DNA of 64,000 nt. It comes from Thalassobaculum litoreum DSM 18839 (GTDB taxonomy: Bacteria > Pseudomonadota > Alphaproteobacteria > Thalassobaculales > Thalassobaculaceae). Below are positions 44,459 to 52,930 of this stretch, piece after piece. The translations under genes and the position numbers were made by a program. Numbering within the stretch: position 1 is the first letter of the stretch; each line of letters opens with the position of its first letter. The DNA lies in contig NZ_FNBW01000016.1 in NCBI RefSeq assembly GCF_900102465.1, positions 62,001 through 126,000 of the forward strand, read 5' to 3'. Under the pieces are notes generated by a model. The model had not been told where the DNA came from and made no database searches. It worked only from the letters and a program-made list of their open reading frames with translations.

Positions 44459-45454
44459 ATGACCGACATTCCGGCGACGATGACGGCGATCGAGATCGAA
44501 GGCGCGGGCGGCCCGCCCGAGGTGCTGAAACCGACCACCCGCGACGTGCCCGCGCCCAAGGCCGGCGAGGTTCTGGTGAAGGTCGCCTATGCCGGGGTGA
44601 ACCGGCCGGACTGCATCCAGCGCTCGGGCGGCTATCCGCCGCCGCCGGGCGCCTCCGACATTCCGGGCCTGGAGATCGCCGGCGAGGTGGTGTCGATCGC
44701 CCCGGACGTGACCCGCTGGAAGGTCGGCGATCAGGTCTGCGCCCTGGTGCCGGGCGGCGGCTATGCCGAGTACTGCACGGCGGCGTCGGACACCTGCTCG
44801 CCGATCCCCGAGGGCTACTCCCTGGAGGAGGCCGCGGCGATTCCGGAGAACTACTACACGGTCTGGACCAACGTGTTCGAGCGCGGCCGCCTGCAGAAGG
44901 GCGAGACCATTCTCATTCACGGCGGCTCGTCGGGAATCGGCACGACGGCGATCCAGCTCGCCCATCATTTCGGCGCGACGGTCTACGCCACCGCCGGGTC
45001 GGCCGAGAAGTGCAAGGTCTGCACCGATCTCGGCGCCGACCGAGCGATCAACTACCGCGAGGAGGATTTCCAGGCGGTCCTGAAGGAGGCCGGCGGCGCC
45101 GATGTCATTCTCGACATGGTCGGCGGGCCGTATATCCAGAAGAACGTGGACAGCCTGAAGCTGGAGGGCCGGCTGGTGCAGATCGCCTTCCTGCAGCCGC
45201 CGCAGGTCGACGGCTTCAACTTCCTGAAGGTGATGACCAACCGCCTGACCATCACCGGCTCGACCCTGCGGCCGCGCACGGTGGCCCAGAAGGCGGCGAT
45301 CGCCCGTCAGCTCGAGGAGAAGGTCTGGCCGCTGTTGGCCGCCCGCACGGTGAAGCCGATCATGTACAAGACCTTCCCGCTCAAGCAGGCGGCCGAGGCG
45401 CATGCGCTGATGGAGTCGAGCAAGCATATCGGTAAGATCATGCTGAAGGCGTAA
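44459..45454 (+). CDS. NAD(P)H:quinone oxidoreductase, zinc-free MDR family (PIG3-like)
   Basis: This 331-residue medium-chain reductase has the nucleotide-binding motif GGSSGIGTTAIQLA at about residue 150 and lacks the zinc-binding cysteine cluster of alcohol dehydrogenases. GVNRPDCIQRSGGYPPPPGASD is typical of the PIG3/TP53I3 branch. It reduces quinones or enals with NADPH and is probably cytosolic and protective. GGGAGG lies upstream of the ATG. The next gene follows after 13 bases. Confidence 0.88.
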   Translation: MTDIPATMTAIEIEGAGGPPEVLKPTTRDVPAPKAGEVLVKVAYAGVNRPDCIQRSGGYPPPPGASDIPGLEIAGEVVSIAPDVTRWKVGDQVCALVPGGGYAEYCTAASDTCSPIPEGYSLEEAAAIPENYYTVWTNVFERGRLQKGETILIHGGSSGIGTTAIQLAHHFGATVYATAGSAEKCKVCTDLGADRAINYREEDFQAVLKEAGGADVILDMVGGPYIQKNVDSLKLEGRLVQIAFLQPPQVDGFNFLKVMTNRLTITGSTLRPRTVAQKAAIARQLEEKVWPLLAARTVKPIMYKTFPLKQAAEAHALMESSKHIGKIMLKA

Positions 45455-45467
45455 GGGGGAGAGGGCC

Positions 45468-45956
45468 ATGGCCGAAGAGGTAACGCTGGAGCAGCTCAGG
45501 GCGGCGGTGAACATGCGCGCCTCCGCCTATGGCCACGTCTTCGACGTGCTCAAGGAGAAGTTCGGCGCCGAGGAGGCGGTCGACCTCCTGGGCGAGGCGA
45601 CCCGCCGGCTGGGCACGGATATGGGCGCGCATTTCACGGCGTACGGGCCGGCCGATACGGTCGGCCTGTGCGACGCCTTCCTGGGCGGCATTCCCGGCCG
45701 AGACGCGATGTTCGCGCCCGAGGTGATCGAACGCAGCGACGAGCGGATCGAGATCCAGTTCCACCGGTGTCCGCTGAAGGATTTCTGGGTCGCCGACGGA
45801 CGGTCGCAAGAGGATGTGGAACGGCTCTGCCGGGCGGCGGGCCGGATCGATGGCGGCCTGTTCGAAACCGCCGGCTTCGTCTTCAAGGGCCGCACCTGGC
45901 AACCGGGTCAGGACGGTTGCTGCCGCCTGATCGTGGAACCGGGGACGGAGAGCTGA
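45468..45956 (+). CDS. L-2-amino-thiazoline-4-carboxylate (ATC) hydrolase-family protein
   Basis: This 162-residue protein resembles the ATC hydrolase family (PF14196-like), with conserved FHRCPLKDFW at about residue 97, a cysteine-containing ERLCRAAG segment and a C-terminal GCCRLIVEP. The namesake enzyme opens the thiazoline ring in cysteine formation, but most members are uncharacterised. It lacks a signal peptide and is probably co-transcribed with the quinone oxidoreductase gene. Confidence 0.65.
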   Translation: MAEEVTLEQLRAAVNMRASAYGHVFDVLKEKFGAEEAVDLLGEATRRLGTDMGAHFTAYGPADTVGLCDAFLGGIPGRDAMFAPEVIERSDERIEIQFHRCPLKDFWVADGRSQEDVERLCRAAGRIDGGLFETAGFVFKGRTWQPGQDGCCRLIVEPGTES

Positions 45957-45987
45957 GGGAGAAACCCTCCCTCTCTTTCCTTCTAGT

Positions 45988-46114
45988 CACTCCCCGGATT
46001 TATTCCGGGGCCTACGGTTGGGAGCGACAGTACGTCTCCGCCTGTACTGAGGCGTTGGAGCAAACCGAAGGGTGGGCCCCGGAATAATCCCGGATTAAAT
46101 CCGGGACGGGAGTG
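45988..46114. repeat. paired inverted repeat, type B palindromic element
   Basis: The arm 45988-46012 (with palindrome CCCCGGA-N5-TCCGGGG) is matched inverted by 46075-46114, which carries an extra TCCCGGATTAAATCCGGGA palindrome inserted inside it. The spacer is about 60 bases. It matches the 35003-35104 element in layout and in the GGCCTACG/CCCACG box. It lies between two convergent genes. Confidence 0.75.
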
Positions 46115-46134
46115 TGCGGGTGAGAGAGTGTGCC

Positions 46135-46902
46135 CTACCGCTGCGGCACCAGGTCGAACAGCGTGTCCGCCCCCAGCGGATACCGCGCGCTGGAGAAGCG
46201 CAGCGCCTCGTCCATCGTCTCCACCTCCTCCAGCAGAAAGCCCTGGCGGCCGGAGCCCAGGATGATCGGCGCCACCATCACATGCAGCCGGTCGAGGCAC
46301 CCCGCCCGCACGAAATGCGACAGGGTCGCCGCCCCGCCCTCCACCAGCACCACGTCGTGGCCGATGGCGGACAGACTGTCGAGCACGCCGCAGGGGTCGA
46401 CGAGGCCGTTCTCGTCGGGCTCGCAGGGCAGGTCGACGCCGGTGACCATGGTCGGCGCCGCCTCGTCGGTGAACAGCTTGCGGTCCTGCGGCACGCTGCC
46501 GTTGCCGGACAGCACAACCCGGGTCGGGTTCTCGCCGGCGCAGCGCCGTACGGTCAGCGACGGATCGTCCGTCCGCAGGGTCCCCGCCCCCACGATCACC
46601 ACGTCGACCAGGGCGCGCAGCCGGTGCAGATGGTCCAACGCCTCCGGCCCGTTCACGTAGTGGGAATGGCCGCGCGCGGTGGCGATGCGGCCGTCCAGGG
46701 TCTGGCCGCTCTGACCGATCGCGACCCGCCCGCGCGCCGCCGCCTCCACCAGGTCGAGCAGCGCCGGACAGCCCGGAATGTCGGAGCCCTCCTCGCGCAT
46801 CCGGCCGATCTCGGCGATCAGCGGCCGCGCGTCGCCGTCCAGCCGGCGCACCTCGCGGGCATGCAACATGGTCTCGCGGACCGTCTCCCAGGTAATGCTC
46901 AC
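46135..46902 (-). CDS. RibD-type pyrimidine reductase-domain protein
   Basis: This 255-residue protein has a dihydrofolate-reductase-like RibD C-terminal domain: RVAIGQSGQTLDGRIAT, VGAGTLRTDDPSLTVR (NADPH binding, about residue 117) and VEGGAATLSHFVRAG. The first 60 residues are a helical extension without the RibD deaminase domain. Such stand-alone reductases act on ribosylaminopyrimidine phosphates in riboflavin-type pathways. The GTG start lies in a GTGA overlap with the creatininase-family gene, so the two products are likely functional partners. Confidence 0.8.
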   Translation of the reverse strand: MSITWETVRETMLHAREVRRLDGDARPLIAEIGRMREEGSDIPGCPALLDLVEAAARGRVAIGQSGQTLDGRIATARGHSHYVNGPEALDHLHRLRALVDVVIVGAGTLRTDDPSLTVRRCAGENPTRVVLSGNGSVPQDRKLFTDEAAPTMVTGVDLPCEPDENGLVDPCGVLDSLSAIGHDVVLVEGGAATLSHFVRAGCLDRLHVMVAPIILGSGRQGFLLEEVETMDEALRFSSARYPLGADTLFDLVPQR

Positions 46903-47696
46903 GCCAGTCCCCCGAACCCTGACAGATCCTCGATCACCGCGGCGAGCCGGGTGGCCATCGCGTCGATGATGCGATGCCCCAGCTCCGCCGTCGCGGCCGC
47001 CGCGTTGCCGGTCACCCCGGCCGGGTTCAGGTCCTGGGCCATCCAGCCGAGGCCCGTCGCCCCCTCCCCCTCCAGCGCGGCGAAGTCCTTCTCCCATGCC
47101 TGGGCGCGCGAGGCAAAGTCGGCCATCGCCGCCTGTCGCACCAGCTCGGGGGCGGCGGCCAGCATCATCGAGGTCTCCAGCATGCCGCCATGCAGACCGT
47201 AGCGTTCCTCCTCCGCGCCGAGATCGACCGCGTCGCCCAGCAGCCGGAAGGTGGTCGCGCGCGCCACCGTCAGCCCGTGGTCGACCCGCAGCCTCGTGGC
47301 GACCACGTCGACCAGCCCGGTCTGGCCGCCATGGCCGTTCAGGATCACCAGCTTGCGCAGTCCCGCCCGCGCGGCCGAGGCGCCGATGGCGGTCCAGGCG
47401 GCGATCACCGTCTCCGCCTCCAGGGACAGGGTACCGGGAAACGCCAGATGCTCCGGGCTGAGGCCGACGCGCTGGGTCGGCAGGCGCAGCACGGTCGCGG
47501 CCGTCGCTCCCTTGGCGCGGGCGGCGGCGACCACCGCGTCGGTCAGGATCGCGTCGGTGCCGAGCGGCAGGTGCGGGCCGTGCTGCTCCACCGCCGCCAC
47601 CGGCAGCAGCGCGACCGCGCGGTCCGGCACGCCGTCGGCGAGGTCGGCGGTGGTCAGGTGTTCCCAGTCGATCCAGCGGGGAGTGTGAAGGTCCAT
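46899..47696 (-). CDS. creatininase-family amidohydrolase
   Basis: This 265-residue protein shows the family metal motifs VAAVEQHGPHLPLGTD (about residue 38) and LNGHGGQ (about residue 112), plus a later GLHGGMLETS with the conserved glutamate. Relatives include creatinine amidohydrolase, mycofactocin MftE and archaeal ArfB, a formylaminopyrimidine deformylase. The neighbouring RibD-type reductase makes an ArfB-like role attractive, but this is inference. A TTG four codons upstream is an alternative start. Confidence 0.82.
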   Translation of the reverse strand: MDLHTPRWIDWEHLTTADLADGVPDRAVALLPVAAVEQHGPHLPLGTDAILTDAVVAAARAKGATAATVLRLPTQRVGLSPEHLAFPGTLSLEAETVIAAWTAIGASAARAGLRKLVILNGHGGQTGLVDVVATRLRVDHGLTVARATTFRLLGDAVDLGAEEERYGLHGGMLETSMMLAAAPELVRQAAMADFASRAQAWEKDFAALEGEGATGLGWMAQDLNPAGVTGNAAAATAELGHRIIDAMATRLAAVIEDLSGFGGLA

Positions 47697-47727
47697 GTGT
47701 CGAACCAACGCCAGCGCGGCGCCCGCG

Positions 47728-49620
47728 TCAACTCTCCGGCTTCAGCGGCACCGGCACGCGGTTGGCCAGGGCCGGGGCGACCGGACCGCCGGCCGGCAGG
47801 ATCTCGATGATGTCCTGATCCGCCGGCGCCAGGGCGGCGGCGATCTCCGGCGGGGTGTCGAACTCCTCCGGCACGGCGCAGAGCCGCCAGCGCTGCAGCA
47901 TGCGCCCGAGCGCCGGCGCCGCCGAGCCGACCGCGAACGGGACGGCCAGCAGCCAGGCCAGCACGATGGGGGCGGCCCAGGGCAGCATCGACGGCGCGTA
48001 GAGCGCCATCCCCGCCGCCATGGCGAGACCGATCAGGGTCTGCGGCCACAGGGTGGACAGCGCTTGACCCCAACGCACCTCGCGCGGGTCGCGCATCTGG
48101 GCGTTCCAGGTGATGCGCCGGCCGATCATCAGTCCGCCGATGAAGATCGTCTGGGCCACCGCCACCGCCGGCGCAACCAGCATGCCGAAGATCAGCTCGA
48201 GCGCCGCCCCCGCCAGAATGCGCGGCCCGCCGCCGTAGCGCTTGCGTTTGGCGGCCGACAGCAGGATATCGATCACGCCCATGATCTTCGGCGCGAAGGT
48301 GATGGTCATCATGGTGGCGAACAGGGCGACGCCTTCGTTCCACTGCACCGCCGACCACAACGCCTCGGAGAAGGCCAGGGAGCTGGCCGGATCGAGACCG
48401 CCGGCGAACAGCCGGGTCATGCCGAGCGCGATGAAGCCGAGCCACATCGGCGCCGACAGGTACATCAGGATCGCCAGCGCCAGCTGTACCCGGCCCAGCG
48501 GCCGCCAGACCGGCCAGCCGATCAGCTTGAAATACTGCAGGTTGCCCTGGCACCAGCGCAGGTCGCGCTTGATGAAATCGAGCACGCTCGGCGGATTCTC
48601 CTCGTAGGAGCCGCCCTCCACCGGCAGCACCCGCACCTCGTAGCCGGCCGCCCGCATCAGCGCCGCCTCGACCTGGTCGTGACTGAGGATCTCGCCGCCC
48701 AGTGGCGGGGTGCCCCTGAGGCGCGGCAGATGGCAATGGGTCCGGAACGGCGCCAGACGGAGGATCGCGTTGTGGCCCCAGTAGGGCCCGCTGTCGCCCT
48801 GCCACCACGCGCTGCCGGTGGTGTAGGCGCGCATGCCGTGACGCATGCCGAACTGGAAGATCCGGGCGAAGGCGCTGGAGGACGGCAGGCCGACGGCGAG
48901 GGTCTGCAGGATGCCGAGCGACGGGTTGCGCTGCATCAGCCGGACAAGCCGCAGGATCGCCTCGCCGCTCATCAGGCTGTCGGCGTCGAGCACGATCATG
49001 TGCTCGAACCGGTCGCCCCAGGTGGCGCAGAACTCCTCGATGTTGCCGACCTTCTGACGGGTGTTGTCGGCGCGGCGGCGGTAGTGGATGCGCGCGGGCC
49101 GTGCCGAGACCGCCCGCCAGGCGGCAAAGCGGCGCTGCTCCTCGGCGGCGATCTCCGCATCGGTGGTGTCGGACAGCAGGAAGATCTCGAAGGCGTGGTC
49201 CTGACCGGTGCGGGCGAGCGAGGTCTCCACGACCCGCAGATGGCGGAACACCCGGCTCGGATCCTCGTTGAACACCGGCATGACGATGGCGGTCGGCGCG
49301 GTGACGGCGGAGGTCTCGTCCTCCAGCCCGTCCAGCGGCAGGACCGCGGCCAGCCAGTCGCGGCGCAGATGCAGCAGGGCGACACCGATCACCGCGTTCC
49401 ACAACCCGATGATCACCCAGGGCAGCGTGCCGGCGTAGAGCGCCAGCATGGCGATATCCAGGCCGTCGATCCCGTCGGCGCCGAGCAGCCGCGTCATCCA
49501 GGCGAACAGCGCCAGGCAGGTCGCGCCGACCAGTCCGAGGAAAGCCCAGCGCCGTCGTCGCATCACACGCATACGTCTGCTGCCGGAAGCGTCCGGGTCA
49601 TTCGCCGTCATGCCGTCCAT
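47728..49620 (-). CDS. opgH: periplasmic glucan glucosyltransferase OpgH (MdoH)
   Basis: This inner-membrane GT2 enzyme of about 630 residues builds the beta-glucan backbone of osmoregulated periplasmic glucans from UDP-glucose. Visible features are two N-terminal helices, an AIVMPVFNEDPSRVF start of the catalytic domain, the DADS metal motif, VEGGSYEENPPS and the RWCQGNLQYF acceptor motif, then several C-terminal helices. The start is uncertain between ATGs at 49620 and 49611. No opgG is adjacent. It is divergent from opgC. Confidence 0.9.
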   Translation of the reverse strand: MDGMTANDPDASGSRRMRVMRRRRWAFLGLVGATCLALFAWMTRLLGADGIDGLDIAMLALYAGTLPWVIIGLWNAVIGVALLHLRRDWLAAVLPLDGLEDETSAVTAPTAIVMPVFNEDPSRVFRHLRVVETSLARTGQDHAFEIFLLSDTTDAEIAAEEQRRFAAWRAVSARPARIHYRRRADNTRQKVGNIEEFCATWGDRFEHMIVLDADSLMSGEAILRLVRLMQRNPSLGILQTLAVGLPSSSAFARIFQFGMRHGMRAYTTGSAWWQGDSGPYWGHNAILRLAPFRTHCHLPRLRGTPPLGGEILSHDQVEAALMRAAGYEVRVLPVEGGSYEENPPSVLDFIKRDLRWCQGNLQYFKLIGWPVWRPLGRVQLALAILMYLSAPMWLGFIALGMTRLFAGGLDPASSLAFSEALWSAVQWNEGVALFATMMTITFAPKIMGVIDILLSAAKRKRYGGGPRILAGAALELIFGMLVAPAVAVAQTIFIGGLMIGRRITWNAQMRDPREVRWGQALSTLWPQTLIGLAMAAGMALYAPSMLPWAAPIVLAWLLAVPFAVGSAAPALGRMLQRWRLCAVPEEFDTPPEIAAALAPADQDIIEILPAGGPVAPALANRVPVPLKPES

Positions 49621-49862
49621 CCAAGCCGTAAAGGTCTCCAGGGTCCCGGTCGTCGCCGGGTTTGGCCGCACAATATGTGTGCCGCCGCCCCAGCTTCCAT
49701 AGGCTTGAAGGCCCAGTGACCTAATCGTGAGGTGTGCGGGCCGCGCGGAGCGTTCACGAACCCGTGGGCCAGGCATTACGGGAGTTTGATTGGCCTTGAA
49801 CCGGGCGAAGGCCTATCTGTTTCCTCGATACCGTCTTGAGGACCCGCCTTGAGGATCCGCCG

Positions 49863-51077
49863 ATGAGCCTTCCCGGCCGCGCGCCGCGCGACCCCCGCCT
49901 GGATTTCTTCCGTGGCATCGCGATGCTGATCATCTTCATCGCGCATGTGCCGGAGAACCTGTGGGCGAACTACATCCCCGCGCGGTTCGGCTGGTCGGAC
50001 GCGACGGAGATGTTCGTGTTCTGCTCCGGCTTCGCGGCGGCCCTGGCCTTCGGCTCGACCTTCCACAAGGCGAACTTCGCCTACGGCACGATGCGCATCG
50101 GCTATCGGGTGTGGCAGATCTACGTCGCCCACATCACCATGTTCATCTTCATCGCCACCCTGGTCCTGGCCATGACCGGGCTGCTGGACGGCGAGCACGA
50201 CTATGTCAGCCAGCTCAACCTCAACTGGTTCTTCGATCACCCGGCGGAGGCTCTGGTCGGGCTGTTCACCCTGACCTACGTGCCGAACTACTTCGACATC
50301 CTGCCGATGTATATCGGCGCGCTGGTCCTGGTGCCGGCGGTGATGGCGCTGTCACGGATCCATCCCTGGGCGGCCCTTGGCTTCGTGGCGGCGGTCTATG
50401 CCGGCGTGCACCTGTTCGGCTGGATGCTGCCCGCCCATCCGGACCACCAGGACATCCCTTGGTTCTTCAACCCGCTGGCCTGGCAGCTTCTGTTCTTCAC
50501 CGGCTTCGCCTTCGCGCTCGGCTGGATCCCGGCGCCGCGGATCTCAAAGCCCTGGGTGATCGCGGCGGCCGCCTTCGTGCTGCTGTCCGCGCCGGCGGCG
50601 AACTGGGACATCGCCAAGGATGTCGAGGCTCTGCGCTGGGTGCGCGAGGTGGTCTGGGACCTGCAGGAGAAGACCGACTTCGGCCTGCTGCGCTACCTGC
50701 ACTTCCTCGCGCTGGCCTATCTCGCCATCGCCCTCGTGAACCCGCGGGTCGAACTGCTGCGGGGCGACTGGGCGAAGCCGATCGTCACGGTCGGCCAGAA
50801 CTCCCTGGCGGTGTTCCTGCTGAGCATGGGGCTGTCGCGGGTCGCCGGCATGGTGCTGGACCAGATCGGCCGCTCGACGCCGGCCGTCGCCCTGGTCAAT
50901 ATCGCGGGTCTCGCGATCATCATCGGATTTGCCTATTGGTGCACCATGCTGAAGAAACAGCCCTGGCGGAAGCTGGCGGCCCAGCACGACGCGGAGACGG
51001 CCGAACAGAAACCCGCGCAGCGGCGTGCCCATACCGCCGACGCACCACGCAGCGCCTATACCGCGCCGGCGGAGTGA
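49863..51077 (+). CDS. opgC: OpgC-family acyltransferase for periplasmic glucans
   Basis: This 404-residue membrane protein has about ten helices and belongs to the OpgC family, which transfers succinyl groups to periplasmic glucans. The N-terminus DPRLDFFRGIAMLIIFIAHVP is strongly conserved, and FWSD-like GWSDATEMFVFCSGF follows. The C-terminal 40 residues are hydrophilic and Ala/Gln-rich. It is transcribed away from opgH across a 242-base gap and overlaps the esterase gene by four bases. Confidence 0.88.
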   Translation: MSLPGRAPRDPRLDFFRGIAMLIIFIAHVPENLWANYIPARFGWSDATEMFVFCSGFAAALAFGSTFHKANFAYGTMRIGYRVWQIYVAHITMFIFIATLVLAMTGLLDGEHDYVSQLNLNWFFDHPAEALVGLFTLTYVPNYFDILPMYIGALVLVPAVMALSRIHPWAALGFVAAVYAGVHLFGWMLPAHPDHQDIPWFFNPLAWQLLFFTGFAFALGWIPAPRISKPWVIAAAAFVLLSAPAANWDIAKDVEALRWVREVVWDLQEKTDFGLLRYLHFLALAYLAIALVNPRVELLRGDWAKPIVTVGQNSLAVFLLSMGLSRVAGMVLDQIGRSTPAVALVNIAGLAIIIGFAYWCTMLKKQPWRKLAAQHDAETAEQKPAQRRAHTADAPRSAYTAPAE

Positions 51078-51925
51078 TCGCCCGTCTCACTCTCCTGCTG
51101 ATGCTTCTGATCGCCGTTCCGGCCCTGGCCGGAACGGTGGAGGAGCGGTCGATCCCCAGCCCAAGCCTCGGCACGTCGATCGATATCCGGGTCTATGTCC
51201 CGAACGACACCGCCACCCCCCTGCCGGTGGTCTACCTGCTACATGGCTATGGCGGCGGGGCCCATGACTGGATTGGCGGCGGCGCGGCGCAGACGACGGC
51301 CGACGCGGTGTTCGCCGAGCCCGGCGCGGTGCCGATGCTGCTGGTGATGCCGGGGGTGGGAAATTCCTGGTACGTGGATTCGCAGAAGTACGGGGCCTGG
51401 GAGCGCGCCCTGCTCGACGACCTGATCCCGGCCATCGACCGGCTCTATCCGACACGGCCGGAGCGCGCGCAGCGCTTCGTCGCCGGTCTGTCCATGGGCG
51501 GGTACGGGGCGCTGCGGCTGGCGGCGCATCATCCGGCGACCTTCCGGGCGGCGGCGGCCTTCAGCCCGGCGGTGTTCGAGGACGTGACCTCGGCGGCGGA
51601 CTTTCCCGACTTCCAGCTCCGGTTCTTCGCCGGCGCCTTCGGCGAGCCGTTCGACCCGGCCCTGTTCAACCGGGCCAATGCCTTCGCGCCGCTGCGGGAG
51701 ATCCCGAAGGATCTGCCGGTCGATTTCTACGTCATGACCGGCGACCATGACGGCCTCGGCCTGTGGGACGGCGCGCTGCGGTTTTTCCGGGCGGCGCGCG
51801 GTGCCGGTCACGCGGTGGAGTTGCGGGTGCGCGACGGCGACCATGAATGGCGCCTGTGGCGCGAGGAACTGGCACCCGCGCTGCGCTGGTTCGGCACCCT
51901 CAGCGGACCTCTCAATGAGCGCTGA
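51074..51925 (+). CDS. secreted alpha/beta-hydrolase esterase (esterase D/antigen 85-like)
   Basis: This 283-residue protein has a Sec signal peptide (residues 1-19, cleaved after PALA). The nucleophile elbow is GLSMGGYGALRLA with Ser in GxSxG, the oxyanion region is YLLHGYGGGAHDW, and the C-terminal GDHEW carries the catalytic His. The fold is that of esterase D, FrmB or antigen 85. The GTG start overlaps the opgC stop (GTGA), so it is translationally coupled and could edit acyl groups on periplasmic glucans. That role is inference. Confidence 0.82.
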   Translation: MIARLTLLLMLLIAVPALAGTVEERSIPSPSLGTSIDIRVYVPNDTATPLPVVYLLHGYGGGAHDWIGGGAAQTTADAVFAEPGAVPMLLVMPGVGNSWYVDSQKYGAWERALLDDLIPAIDRLYPTRPERAQRFVAGLSMGGYGALRLAAHHPATFRAAAAFSPAVFEDVTSAADFPDFQLRFFAGAFGEPFDPALFNRANAFAPLREIPKDLPVDFYVMTGDHDGLGLWDGALRFFRAARGAGHAVELRVRDGDHEWRLWREELAPALRWFGTLSGPLNER

Positions 51926-52073
51926 TCAGCTCCAGTTCCTCGGCATCCTCCAGCGACCAGTCGTCGCCGATCGCCTCGAGCATCTCGTCCGTGTCGGCCG
52001 ACAGGATGGCCGCCTCGGACAGATCGGCGGGAGCCAGGCCGTAATCGTCGGAAAACTTGGGGAAGTGTCGCAT
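51912..52073 (-). CDS. 53-residue acidic protein, unknown
   Basis: This short gene has a textbook GGAGG six bases before its ATG and a stem-loop in its leader, which argues that it is real. The product is very acidic, with no cysteines and no membrane segment: MRHFPKFSDDYGLAP is followed by a Glu/Asp-rich helix ending in ELISAH. I recognise no family. It converges with the esterase gene, with 14 bases of 3' overlap. It might be a small regulator, an inhibitor or a peptide precursor. Confidence 0.55.
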   Translation of the reverse strand: MRHFPKFSDDYGLAPADLSEAAILSADTDEMLEAIGDDWSLEDAEELELISAH

Positions 52074-52090
52074 CGCTCTATCCTCCGTTG

Positions 52091-52110
52091 AGAGGGCCGC
52101 TCGGCCCTCT
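52091..52110 (-). promoter_or_regulatory. leader stem-loop of the 53-residue protein gene
   Basis: An 8-bp inverted repeat (AGAGGGCC/GGCCCTCT) with a GCTC tetraloop ends 12 bases before the GGAGG box. It may also end transcription of the upstream surface-protein gene, although no T-run follows. Confidence 0.45.
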
Positions 52111-52152
52111 AGTTTCATTAAGCAAGGGGTGTGCCAGTTCTGATGCGGCCGG

Positions 52153-52767
52153 TCAGTTCACGACCTTCCACTGGCCGTTCGCCCGGCGGCAGACCGTGCC
52201 GGCCATGGTCGTGGTCTCTCCGTTGGCGTAGCTCTGGCCGGTATAGTCGCGGCAGTACTCATTGCCGCCGATGGCGGAGCTGTCATAGGCGGTGAAGGTA
52301 AAGTGCCGGCCGTATTCCGGGCTGATCCAAGTAACCGTCTGGCCGTTGCGCGTGTTCTCGAGCGCGTACTGGGCACAGGCCGCGTCGGCCGGAGCCACGC
52401 GATCCAAATACGGCTCATTGGCAAGCACGCCGATCAGCACGCCGCCGGCGGTGGCCGACAGGTTCTGCGCACCACGACCGACCGGCTTGTTGGCCATGTC
52501 GCCATGGGCGTTGCCCAGGATCTGGCCGGCCAGGGGCGGATTGCTGGCGAGGAGAGGACGGTTGCAGGTCATGCTCGCCGTGTCGGCCGTCGGCACCAGA
52601 ACGTTCGGGGTCGGCACCGGCACGAAGGCGACATTCGCCGGCTTCCCGCCCCAGACATAGGTCGGAGAGGAGATCTGCGGATCGGCAGCGGCGGTCTGGG
52701 CCATCGCCAGGGACAGGACGGTCGCAAAGGAAGCGCCGGTGATCGTCGACTTGGTGTTCTGTGTCAT
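52153..52767 (-). CDS. RT0821/Lpp0805-like surface protein
   Basis: This 204-residue exported protein has a signal peptide (cleaved near TAAADP at residue 28). The C-terminal 70 residues follow the pattern of 17-kDa surface antigen-like proteins (YCRDYTGQ...GTVCRRANGQWKVVN), with paired cysteines. A short Gly/Ala segment (SATAGGVLIGVLAN) may be a reduced glycine zipper. It probably sits in the periplasm or outer membrane. The start is the ATG before the signal; an ATG five codons earlier is possible. Confidence 0.65.
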   Translation of the reverse strand: MTQNTKSTITGASFATVLSLAMAQTAAADPQISSPTYVWGGKPANVAFVPVPTPNVLVPTADTASMTCNRPLLASNPPLAGQILGNAHGDMANKPVGRGAQNLSATAGGVLIGVLANEPYLDRVAPADAACAQYALENTRNGQTVTWISPEYGRHFTFTAYDSSAIGGNEYCRDYTGQSYANGETTTMAGTVCRRANGQWKVVN

Positions 52768-52930
52768 AGCCGTCTCCCTCATCGTGCTCGGGTGTCTCAC
52801 TGTGTCGAGGCGATCGGGGCCCCGGGATGGGATCGTCGCCGCTACAGCCCTGATATGAGGGGACGGCTGTGATATGGCTGTGACCGGGCAGAGGTAAATG
52901 CGGGCTCCGCTGGGGCGAAAGGGGGGCGGA

